Shown: positions 9,018-18,518 of the stretch, piece after piece
How positions within the stretch are numbered: position 1 is the first letter of the stretch
Layout of the letters: the number at the start of each line of letters is the position of its first letter
From: Amanita rubescens
Taxonomy: Eukaryota; Basidiomycota; Agaricomycetes; Agaricales; Amanitaceae
Assembly (NCBI GenBank): GCA_015039365.1
Contig: WION01000602.1
Location: forward strand, 1-29,113
Length of the DNA stretch: 29,113 nucleotides
Direction of reading: 5' to 3'
Translations under genes and position numbers: made by a program
Notes under the pieces: generated by a model
Told to the model about the DNA's origin: nothing
The model's input: the letters and a program-made list of their open reading frames with translations, nothing else
The model's database searches: none

Positions 9018-10890
9018 TTATTGGAATTGGATCATTCTGGTAAGCAGTGAAATAGAATACAAGATACATAGCCCTAAGCTCGACTTGGAGGCATGGTAAC
9101 TGAGATAGAGGGCTGTGATGTGCGAGGAAAACCAGATTATGTACAGAAGGGCAGACGTGAAGCTGCCATGCACTAGGCTGATCCCTGCTACATAAAATCC
9201 AGGAAAGCCTAAGAAGATCATAATCAAATAGGCAGGTAAGCCGTTAACGAAGGTAAGATAATTCGTCACGGTAGATTGGATGAGGAAGAAGAGTAGTATT
9301 CCTGGCGTAACGTGAAGCTTACTAGCTCTTTGCTTTGACTTTATTCCAAAGGCCAATGCGGCAAAGGTCCAAAACCCGATAATTTGCGGAGATACTGTGA
9401 GTACAATGAGCAGGTTGCTTATGGGTTCCATCGCCAAACTCATGATTTTTGGTAGCCGCACAAAGGTAACCCGAGTCGGATGTATAAAATACTTCCCTGC
9501 ACGCTTCTTGTCGAGAAAGAAGTCGTGTAGGGATAGATGATACGTTGTGATATCATAGTCTGAAATATGAACAAGAGAACGTAGCCTGAGTAACCTGCAC
9601 CCGAGTTGCTCTTCTTTGATCCGGAGTCGTCGACAGATGAATTTCATTCTTGGGTTTCGCAAAGCGATAATCAACGTGAATAGATCTCGCAACAGCCTGA
9701 TGTTTGGCTGTTGCGAAAGTATCTGGACATACAGCTGGTCCAACTCTGCAAATGGTGACTCAGAGTTAATTGAACGGGTCTTCAATACAATGTCAAGTCG
9801 TCTTCTGGGATCATCATATATGTCGTCGACGAACTTGACCACAGTAGAAGCATATAAGAACTGCCCGGATGATTTCGAGACTAGCTGGTCAATCGCCCTA
9901 CCCGGTGGCCATCCAGGTGACAATTTGAACAGTTTGTGTTCCTCGCAGATACGAGCGAATTCATCCTTCAGGTATTTTCGAATGTCATCATCTGGCTCGA
10001 ACTGATCGTTCAACGAAACTGTATGAGTGATCCCGGTCATGACTTCTGATTCAAACGCTGCTTGAATGTGGGGTTCCGGTCTGCTGCATATCAGGAAACG
10101 TAATGGAATGTGCATCTTTGAGAGTGCATCGCCGATGAGCCTCAGAAAGAGCATTTGGTCTCGATCAGGCGCGCACTCGTCTACACCGTCGATTATGACG
10201 AAAGACTTCTGTGAACAAAAGTCTGGTTTGTCACGTAAAAGTTCTTGTAATGGCTGTATTATAAGATGGTCGAAGTGGTTATCAAGAGATTTGGTGGGAA
10301 AGAGAGGTTCTTTCTTGATGGCTGAATCAATGTAGGAAAATAGTTCAGGTATGTTCTGCGCAAGTTGCCAGGCCAACGTTGTGAATAAACGCGTCGCAGT
10401 ACCTCGGTCCGAGCTGTTTCTAAGGAAGAAAAAGGACGCCGCTAATTGCTCGCCCTCACAGCGCCCGGCAATCGTTTGGGCAATGGCGGATTTCCCGGCT
10501 CCTGCAGGGCCGCTTAGCCATATGATACGCTGTCGCGCGCGTGGATCGTTAGCCCAATCCATGATTACTTCCAAGACCTTTTCACGGGTTTGGGGATGGC
10601 ATCTGGGTGGAGGAAAACGTGCCATGGAATCATGAAGTGCACCTTCCGAAATATACTTCTGAAGATACTCAAGATCTATGGCTCACAGTTATAACGGTGA
10701 TAATAGAATCCAAAGGGCAAAGGTATTCACATGTCTCCTTGGGGTGCTGACTGAAGTCATTAAGCTGGCAGTTGTTGATTTGGAAGTCGTGAGAGCCTGG
10801 GAAGAGTCCTGTGATGGATTGTCGCCATTTGGGCGTGGCCGCCTGTGCTGTAAGCTCGGATTGCCAGTCGGAGTGTTGGGCTTGGATCAT
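9018..10890 (-). CDS. NACHT STAND NTPase with C-terminal membrane helices, copy 3
   Basis: Two exons: 10890-10731 and 10675-9018 (55-nt intron), giving 605 aa. N-terminal residues include GSHDFQINNCQLNDFSQ, after which the four-residue NVYY stretch of copy 1 and one glycine are missing (SQ-HPKET). Walker A GPAGAGKS is at 109-116 and Walker B FVIIDGVDEC at 212-221. The tail has several hydrophobic segments (..SPQIIGFWTFAALAFGI.., ..TPGILLFFLIQSTVTNYLTF.., ..LLYIIWFSSHITALYL..). Near the end an indel shifts the frame relative to copy 1, so the protein reads through copy 1's stop position and ends SLLTRMIQFQ. The frame is intact overall. It is separated from copy 2 by the F-box relic and the P450 scrap, so the array was interrupted after duplication or duplicated with them. 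Confidence 0.92.
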
Positions 10891-11109
10891 TTGGGAGATG
10901 TTAAGTTAGAAGGGAGGAATATTAGGCTCAGGCTGTGCTCGGTTGCCATGGTTGCCAATTCGGTGTTTTCATGTGTGTTTTCGACTTATTTGTGAAAAGC
11001 GCCAACGCAAGTACTGCAAGACCGAAAGTGGACAACTGTCGCATTGCCCTTTCCCTTTGGAAGTTAGCCACCGTCTGGACTCCCTGACTCCGAGTCTAGA
11101 CGCGGGGCT

Positions 11110-11560
11110 ATGTCACACCGAGGAGCTCTTCGTTGACCGACCCACCTTTGATCAGGATAACAGTCGATACAACGCATCGTCAGTCGTACGCTATCTTCGC
11201 CAAGATCATTGCTAACCGTCTAAGGTTTGATGGCATTGCCACTGACCTCTTTCGTCCAAGGACCAGGCTAATTTGGTGGGGTTCAGAAACACACCACGAC
11301 GGACGTTGGCCTTATCCTTATGGATGCCATCTCCAAGAACAGGGACAGGGGCCTTGACACCATTGTCCTTGCGCTTGACGTCGCCCAAATTTTTCCATCG
11401 TCATGATCGCCATATTGACCAAATCAGGCTACCATTCCAAAATAGCCAATGGCATTTTCCCAATAGAATTTGGGATCCCTCAGGGCGACCGCCTCCGTCC
11501 TTTCTGCACTCTATATTTCCCTGTTCTCGCGTAAGCTCCTACCATGGGACCACAACAGCA
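11110..11560 (+). mobile_element. LINE-type reverse transcriptase relic
   Basis: Pieces in shifting frames follow the order of a non-LTR retrotransposon reverse transcriptase: YAIFAKIIANRLRFDGIATD near 11175-11235 (the 'KIIANRL' region before the fingers), GGVQKHTTTDV then LILMDAISKNRDRGLDT near 11278-11360, motif A-like VLALDVAQIFPSS near 11365-11400, and motif B-like GIPQGDRLRPFCTLYF near 11467-11520. No YxDD block, endonuclease or poly(A) end could be made out. The relic stops about 10-15 nt before P450 homology begins. It is too broken to be active. Confidence 0.65.
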
Positions 11561-11569
11561 GAGTCAACT

Positions 11570-11823
11570 CAGGTCCATTTTACATGTTCCAGAAGCCTGT
11601 TTATCCCAACCCAGAGGAATTCCGCCCTGAATGGTCCCTGGGGATGACGGGATTAATCCACCTGCTCTACCCTGTAGCTTTTGGTCATGGACGACGTATC
11701 TGCCCTGGCCGTTACTTCAGCGATAAAGAGCTCTTTACCGTTATTGTGTCAGTCCTGACCGCCTTAGACGAAACACGATTGATATTATACGTACTCGACA
11801 ATTATAACGGATTTGTTTCGTGA
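11570..11823 (+). pseudogene. Cytochrome P450 3' fragment
   Basis: It matches the last exon of the P450 pseudogene (3307-3585) and begins exactly at that exon's 5' boundary ('cag|gtccattttacatg'). It encodes YPNPEEFRPEW, a short out-of-frame stretch where a one-base insertion and later deletions compensate, then AFGHGRRICPG with the haem-binding cysteine, then ..DNYNGFVS and the same stop. All upstream P450 exons are missing; the LINE relic sits in their place. It cannot make a P450 on its own. Confidence 0.85.
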
Positions 11824-12200
11824 GCATCGTTGAAGTTTTTCGACCAGCATTATGGGGTTGACATTAACTCCAGATTTCCACTATAAAACCAGGTTCGCCG
11901 CAAGCAGAGGCTCTCATCAGGGCGACAGAGGAATTGAATTACGTAGCCTAAACAATAACCGTTCAAGGGAACGTACATGTAATTCGCAGCGGAAATGAAT
12001 TCGACTCACCGTGCGTGGAGTTGAAATGAAAGTTGTGTTTAATGTAAATACCTCTCTTCAACTATCTTACATGAGTTAGCAGTGCCTGAGTTTGACGTAA
12101 ACTTAGCAACGCCGCTGTGAACTAAAGTAACATGACGGCATACTCATTTTACCTACTCAAACCAGTAAGATCCTAACCATTTCAGGCGTTACGTCCGAGG
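11824..12200 (+). repeat. P450-downstream repeat, copy C
   Basis: It is collinear with 3586-4030 and, from about 11893, with 1-212. It follows the P450 fragment's stop codon directly, so P450 exon and flank were duplicated together. Confidence 0.8.
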
Positions 12201-12871
12201 CCAGTGTGAGAGTTGTTTCAAGGATGTTGCATGTGAATTCTCAAGAGCTCCGGCATTTATAATAACCAGTGGCAATCGACGTAATGGATAACGAGCTATC
12301 TATAACGATGTAAATATTACTATTACTCAATAAAACAACTAACTACTAATCTAATCTAGATACAAACAAAGCAAAGGATCAAATGAGAAACAAGGCGAAA
12401 CATATACAGATGGAAGAAACCATTACAAAAGGACATCCAAATAGACTAAACAATGCTACAGTAAAATCAAAACACAAAGATAGAGAGCAGTTCGAGAGGA
12501 TAACCTGTATCCCAAACTGTCTATAGGGGTAGGTTAGTGATCCCCTTTGGGATTGCGAAGCGCCGTATCCTTCGACGAAGGACGGAAGGGGTTTAAGAGG
12601 AAAAAACGCGCGGTTAGGACTGCGCTAAGGAGGATGTGAAAGGGGTAAACGATACGGAGACAGCAACCAAAAACCAACAAGGAGACCAGATAGCAGCTTA
12701 TGCAGAGTCAATAAGTATAGGACAACCAAAAAACCCGAACCGAGTCCGGAGATGAGACTAGGCGACTCATAAGATAAATGTAGCACGCGAAGAGTTAAAA
12801 AAGAATTTGTATCATACTTTCCACGTGGGACGACGGCAGCTCATCGTCCCACTCACGTCGACGACTCCTGT
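12201..12871. other. Gene-free spacer and 3' flank of RING gene A
   Basis: No supported gene. About 12310-12480 is very A-rich (runs such as 'caataaaacaactaactac'). The minus-strand RING gene A ends at 12872, so the last few hundred bases probably include its 3' UTR. This is the transition from the duplicated block to ordinary gene space. Confidence 0.5.
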
Positions 12872-14433
12872 TTAGCGTCCACTGTGCTGCTGCTGTACGA
12901 GTGTGCTGAACGTCGTCATACGCGACGGCGGCCGCGAGACGTATTTTGTGTACATCTTCGTAGGCGACGTAGGCGTTCCGTGATCCAACAAGTCAGGATC
13001 AGGTGGAGGGATCCATCGTTCGTGGATTACCTCGGCCTTCTCTTCCGAGACAGAACGGAACATTTTTAGGGGTGAAATGTGTTGAGAGAACGATAACCTG
13101 CGCGACTTTGTAGGTGCCGGCGTTTGTGCACGCAGCGTGGTCGGCGCAGGAGTGACCATACGCGCAGGGGCAGGAGGGGCAGGGGTATAAGACCTAGTGG
13201 AGGGAGCCTGAGGGGAGCGGACCGCAGGAGTCTGGGACCGGGTATGGACCTGGGTAGGAGCTGGAGTGTAGGGTCGTATGGGTGGTGCAGGCGTAACAGA
13301 TCGTGAAGACATGGAAATAGTTCTGCTGTGCGCCGAGGCAGACCGAGTCATCGGCACTGCTGTCGATGACGTCGTCGTGTTCCGACTTGGACTCTGCATC
13401 GGCACAGGTGACGTCGGCGGTGGCGTCGGCGTTGGAGAGGTTGAAGATGGGCGCGACTCCGAGGCGGGCAACCCTGGGAGAATTGATGCTAGGGTCTTCA
13501 GCCGGTTAACCTCCGCGCGCAGATTTTGGCACTCTTGTGATTTTTGGGCATACAAATTTCGCTATTAATTATCCCGTCAGCAACAAAGCATAATGAGGTG
13601 GCAAGGGCGCTTACTTGTCTAAAAGGATTACGAAGTAATCGGAGTGATGTTAGAATTGTGCGGAGAAAAATTTTTTGTCAGGCACGGGTGACTTCACTTA
13701 CCGTCGTAACTCCGCTTCGAGCTTATCCCCTGCTTCTTCAAGTTCATCAATTTTGGCTTTTAGGTTGTTTTCGATATTTTTTGCATTTTTACTAGCCTCT
13801 GAATGGGCCGAATGATTCATAAGTATTGCTCGTAGTAGCGCTGCGCTGAGGAACAGTGATTGATTCTGTAGGGTGCAGAGTAAGCAAGGCACAACAATAC
13901 GCTTACGACAATCTTACCTGTTCGTCCCGCTCGGCTGTCATGAGCCAGTCCTCAAGCTCCCTGTGTAAATGAAATACCTCCTCCACGGAGGTTTTTGTGG
14001 CGGCGACTCGCGCTACCTTGTCCTCCAACCGACGGGTGTCCGAACGAGGCCTCGGCGCACCATCCACCTGCATGAGCCGCTCAGCTCTCCTTGCCAACAC
14101 CTCAGTTGGTAAGTCGTGTGCTGCCTCGTACACGGGCAGACGACGAGGGGTACTCCGCCCGCTGAAAGTGAAATCTAGCCGTATGAGTCGAACAGAGTCA
14201 TAGGTAAAATGTTCACGGCAGAAGGGGCAGACGGGTATGAGGCGTGAGGATGTCTTTTCAACTATGGTCGAGCAACAAGGTGCGCATAAGATATGTCCTA
14301 TATAAAATTTCAATGCCACTAGCGTATATACAAAGGGATGAGACGTACCACAAGGGATGCAATGAGGAGGGCGATGTAAACTGTATTCCTCAGCGCAGAC
14401 GTCGCAAGCTGAACCGGGATGAAGAGTTAGCAT
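12872..14433 (-). CDS. RING-finger coiled-coil protein A with Ser/Pro-rich tail
   Basis: Five coding exons: 14433-14349, 14297-13918, 13865-13702, the 4-nt micro-exon 13618-13615 and 13561-12872, giving 440 aa. The C3HC4 RING has C10, C13, C28, H30, C33, C36, C52 and C55; the first intron interrupts it between C28 and H30. Exons 3-5 encode a coiled coil (KAKIDELEEAGDKLEAELRR, then RNLYAQKSQECQNLRAEVNR). The C-terminal half is rich in Thr, Pro, Ser and Ala with repeated TPAP (VTPAPP, YTPAPT, YTPAPP, VTPAPT, QTPAPT). Known of the family: C3HC4 RINGs usually bind E2 enzymes in ubiquitin transfer. Inferred: a ubiquitin ligase or scaffold. It is a paralogue of the gene at 21924: same MLTL..GS.CDVC opening, same phase-0 intron before the coiled coil, same micro-exon. 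No named gene is recognised. Confidence 0.85.
13615..13618 (-). other. 4-nt micro-exon of RING gene A
   Basis: Minus-strand ...CTTTTAG|ACAA|GTAAGC.... Exon 3 ends in phase 2 (CGA CG) and the long last exon needs phase 0. Inserting ACAA completes Arg and adds Gln, and joins ELRR to QRNLYAQKSQ in frame. Flanking introns are 83 nt (13701-13619, with CTAAC) and 53 nt (13614-13562). Direct splicing of exon 3 to the last exon, or retention of the second intron, puts the tail out of frame. Confidence 0.75.
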
Positions 14434-14610
14434 TAGACCAGCCAGTTGAAAGCACCTCTAGGTTAGGAGGCGGAGGTAAGGAAGGAAATTGGGCGGAGGG
14501 GAAAAAATCGCTTGAAGGGAACCGGTGATGGTGGATAAATAGGAAAGGACGTAATGCGCCCGTTTTAGTAAGCACTGTTCAAATGCCGCCCTCCTTTGAG
14601 ACCCCACACC

Positions 14611-14620
14611 TTATATACCC
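14611..14620 (-). promoter_or_regulatory. TATA-like box upstream of RING gene A
   Basis: The minus strand reads GGGTATATAAGG here, about 180 nt before the RING gene A start codon. Position and sequence fit a core promoter; nothing else supports it. Confidence 0.4.
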
Positions 14621-15350
14621 AGTGCTGTGAAATACTACCATACTCAAGATGATTCCAGTGATTCCTCAGCTTTTCGAGTCAGCTTTCTTGCTTATCAAGC
14701 CTTTGTCCTGCAAAGTTTTTTGCGACAAAAAATAAGGTTAGGGTTCGTAGCCCTGATGCGCTAGGCTGTGTGGGAATGCCGTTGTCGCTGAAACACGTTG
14801 CGCAACACTCGGGGACTTGCAATTGACGTCTCTTGACTCGGGATCTCACCTCCGTGGCGTTACTCCGAGCCCCTTCCCTCCCTCTATCATGCCGTGTGCC
14901 AGCACCGCAGTTCCTAGTACACTTGGCCTATCCTGGGAGCAGTGCTCCACAAGGAGCACGACGTGACGACTCAGTGACTGAATGATGCTCCCTTACAAGC
15001 GACCCAATATTACGGACCTTGTCACTCTGGATTCGTATACGCCGTGGCGTTTAGCCTTTCACACATGGATAAGCGCTGTCATACCTCGGCAGGGACATTT
15101 TTAGATAGATTGTGAGAAATGGCGACATCCTAGAATGTTCCCGGGGTCGGATTCGCCAAATAGTGATTTTGCACCCAGTTTTTCGTGCTTGCGACCTACA
15201 ACGTGCAATCGATAATCACAATCACCTTGTGGAAGGACGGCTGAGGAAAAAAACGAGGAAGCGAGACAATCAGGGCCGATCATAGCAAGCCCTTGGGTTT
15301 CTTAAGCAAATGGAGATGTCGCAATATCACCGCCCTCTTTAGTTAATTGT
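14621..15350. other. Spacer, nothing recognised
   Basis: No open frame with coding character or family motif. It includes the upstream region of RING gene A (minus). Confidence 0.4.
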
Positions 15351-15662
15351 AGTATTTTTGAACCTACCATAGCCACCACAGACCAATTTACCATCGCATT
15401 CTTAGTCGCCTCTTCCTTCGACTCCAGACCTAGAACATTCGTGAGCAAGCTTGAAGACATCCTTACATTCTGCACGGTTCTCGGTGACTCGGGCTACATC
15501 GGCTTGAATCACGCAAGTGCGACGGGCACGTTGGCTGCGGATCGGAACTGGGACCCTATAACCAGCGAGGGTGTATTCTTTCATGATCCAGGTAAGTCGC
15601 CATCAGATCTTCATACCGGGCTGTTTCGCCTGTCTTTTAGAAATGCTAAAATTGTAGTACTT
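15351..15662 (+). CDS. Unassigned exon-like ORF
   Basis: An open frame runs from about 15351, after an acceptor-like 'aattgtag', to the donor-like site 'ccag|gtaagtcg' at 15590. A matching acceptor 'gtcttttag' follows at about 15641, after which the frame adds MLKL and stops at TAG. The translation includes DQFTIAFLVASSFDSRP, SKLEDILTFCTVLGDSGYIG and NWDPITSEGVFFHDP, which looks protein-like. No ATG opens the frame, so a 5' exon would be needed upstream, and I do not recognise the family. It could be a small lineage-specific gene or the remnant of one. Confidence 0.25.
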
Positions 15663-17016
15663 GCATTCATCGGACATGGCTTTGGGCATGTCATTACTCG
15701 TTACAGGACGCTCCGGACCGCGCATGTATTGACGGATCATGATTCATGCGCCAAGCCCTGAAAATGGACGCGAAACAGGTGTAGTGCGAGGGACGCTGGA
15801 AATATATTAGACATATATAGCTTTGAAAGGTTGTACTCATCGCAAACGTGTAACATCCAACATCGGAGCTTTCTGAAGCCAAATTGGCAGGAAAATCTAC
15901 TAATGTGTAGACCACTGATTTTCATTGATGGTCTCGGCAACTGTGAATTTGGGTGGCAGGCCGATGCGTGCAAAGTCCTCGCCTCACGATTTAGGAATGA
16001 GACATATACGGTTTAAATTAATGCTATTCATGTGCAGTGATGCCCCGATCAGTACTGTTAACCAACGTTCGAGATGAAATCGTTTATTCTAGTACTCACT
16101 TCCTTGTTCGCGGATCATCTTGATTCGGCTTGGTCGTGACTTGGTCGCTTAGATTTTGCTTACATAGAATAGGGTGCCGACCCAGATATATATACCAGAT
16201 ATTTTCAGCATGAGGTACACGTGCTGGTATGTCTAGGAGAAGTGATTTCATGAGTGCGCCCAGACGAGATGTTCGTGACTCGCCTTAAACAAAGACGACC
16301 GTTGCCTCATCTTCCAACTCTGCGCGTGCGGTTGATCCAATTTTACTTACAGTCATATCCAGAAAATGCGGACGAACATTTGGTCGCAAGTAGAAAGCAG
16401 AGTGTCGAGATGATTGACGTGCGCAACTCGCGAGTCTTATAGTTTTGTAAGAAAGTCCATATCTATGGGCCACTTCGATGCTGTACTAAGCAGTTACCCC
16501 AGACCAGTGTGGCGTTCTGCTTACTAATCCTTGCCCAAACAAACAAATGATATAGTCCATAAATGGGAAAAGCCTTACTGCGGTGATACGCATCTTTTAC
16601 GAAACAAAATTTCCTCCGCTCGTCACATCCTTCTGAATTTTAATGACTCCTATTTTTCAGTGCATTATAATTTGCGTACAGCAAAAGGTTGGATAACTAC
16701 AACCAAACGGATGCCGGACGCTATACTTATCCATAGTTGAACCATCAGTGCTGTGACGATTAATATATCCAATCCATATACTTCTCATAGCAGTCGCTGT
16801 ATACAATGAGTGGTTTTACGGCGCGTCGCGCACGTTCGTTTAGCCATCTTCGGCAACTTCCTTGCTTAAATTAGTAATCCGAGAGATACGGCGAAAAATG
16901 AAGGAAAAATCGCCCCTTATGTAGTGCGTAAGCCGCACAGGACGCTTGTCATGACCCTAATCGCTGCTGTTCGCATTATCATCTAACGCCTTACGGCGCT
17001 CGAAGAGTCAGGATCC
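15663..17016. other. Spacer upstream of the SET-domain gene
   Basis: Only short frames without recognisable motifs. A TATA-like 'agatatatatacc' lies near 16183, too far from the SET start (17017) to be a confident promoter. Nothing else is supported. Confidence 0.4.
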
Positions 17017-18518
17017 ATGATATCAGGACAACTCTGCACAGTCCGTCCAACGCCCTACGGCGGCCGCGGTGTATACGCACAGGCATACATCAAATCGGGA
17101 ACATGCGTACAGCAGTGCCCAGCACCTTACGCTTATGTTATCGCGCGAAAATTCAGGAAGGAGGTGTGCGCATGGTGCTTTAAATATGCCTTCGAACATG
17201 GGAAGAATACGTGGGGGTGGAAGTACGATGCGATGGCTTGCGATGCCGCAGAACATTTTCAAGGGACCGAAAAACAAGGCTTTCGAAGGCCCGATCACAA
17301 AGGGAAGGTCACCGGCCCAAAATATGCCGGAGTCTCGTTTTGCAGTTCAGAATGCCGTAGCGATTGGTGCTTCGAGATGGATTATGGGGGTTTGTACGCC
17401 GCCTTGGGGTCAACCGCGGAAAAACTCGCGGTCTCTGATAAGGAAAGAAGGACCGCGGACGTCTCTTCGTCTGCTGTGCCATCAGTTATGGACGAAGCGG
17501 ATGGCCTCGCACTGCTTAAGACTATACAACGGCATTGGTTATATTCCACGGACGTGCTCCTATCTGCTATTCATCATCATGAACTATTTTCCATTATGGG
17601 CGACACACCGATCACCGTTGCCCGTCAAACTTTGTCCAATCAGGAACAGCTTGACTTGATCTGGAAACAGGCTGAGCTTCTTTACACACCTGGTAAAGGT
17701 CAATCGCGGGATTTTCTCCGGCTTCAGGGAGAACGATTGACAGAGTTTGAGCTTGACACAGCTCAATTCGTGATTTCAGCACTCGTGAGGCATTTCTCGG
17801 AAGAAAATGCCGTAGACTCAAAGACCGTCACTGACCGAAGTCTTCCAAGCGGACCGAGAGTGACGTGGTCCGAAATGCTGGAACTCCAAAATAACGAAAT
17901 GGAGACAGCGCTGCGGAAGCCGGAGATAATAGCGGCACATTTGCGTGTCTACGGATTCGTGAGGCGAACTGTCGAAGCAACTTTGCACGCAGTACAAACA
18001 GAAGCGGTCATCAGCCGCGATTGGACCAAGCTACGAACCTACGTTGAAAGGAGTGAATTCATACGCGCTGTGCTCGGAAGAGATCATGGGAATGTATTTG
18101 GAATCTGGGACATGGCGATTCAAGGCGATAGCGAGATGCTTGGGTGGGGGATGTACATCCGGGGGTCTTATTTCAATCACGGTGGGTTTTGGTTCACAGA
18201 TCGATCGACTGCTGTTCACATCATTCTTTTTTTCGACTCACAGATTGCTTTCCAAACCTGAGGAAACAGCGCGTCGGGAGAATCATGAATTTCTATACCA
18301 CAAGAGATATCATGCCCGGAGAAGAAATGTGCATCGCATACATCGATGTCAATGATACTGTCCTCCAGAGGCGAGATGAGTTGAAGAGGGAATGGTATTT
18401 TGACTGCGCCTGCTCCCGCTGTCAGCGAGAACTCGAGATAACGGGAGAAGATACCGAATCAGCCGTTTCCGCCGATGTTGTTATAGACTCTGGGTACATT
18501 AGTTTGGTTGAAGATTAA
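17017..18518 (+). CDS. SET-domain protein with MYND-like cysteines (SMYD/Set5-like)
   Basis: Two exons: 17017-18181 and 18244-18518 with a 62-nt intron (donor G|GTGGGT, acceptor CACAG), giving 479 aa. The split SET domain has GRGVYAQ near 16-22 (N-SET, cofactor-binding loop), a cysteine insert (CAWC near 52 and CSSEC near 110) resembling a reduced MYND zinc finger, a long helical insert, then GSYFNHDCFPN ending at 393. The NHxCxPN signature is restored only by the intron. GEEMCIAYID (414-423) and the post-SET cysteines CACSRC (443-448) follow. Known of the family: SMYD/Set5-type enzymes transfer methyl groups from S-adenosylmethionine to lysines of histones or other proteins. Without splicing, translation ends at 18261 and loses the catalytic half. 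The frame is intact; the substrate cannot be told. Confidence 0.88.
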
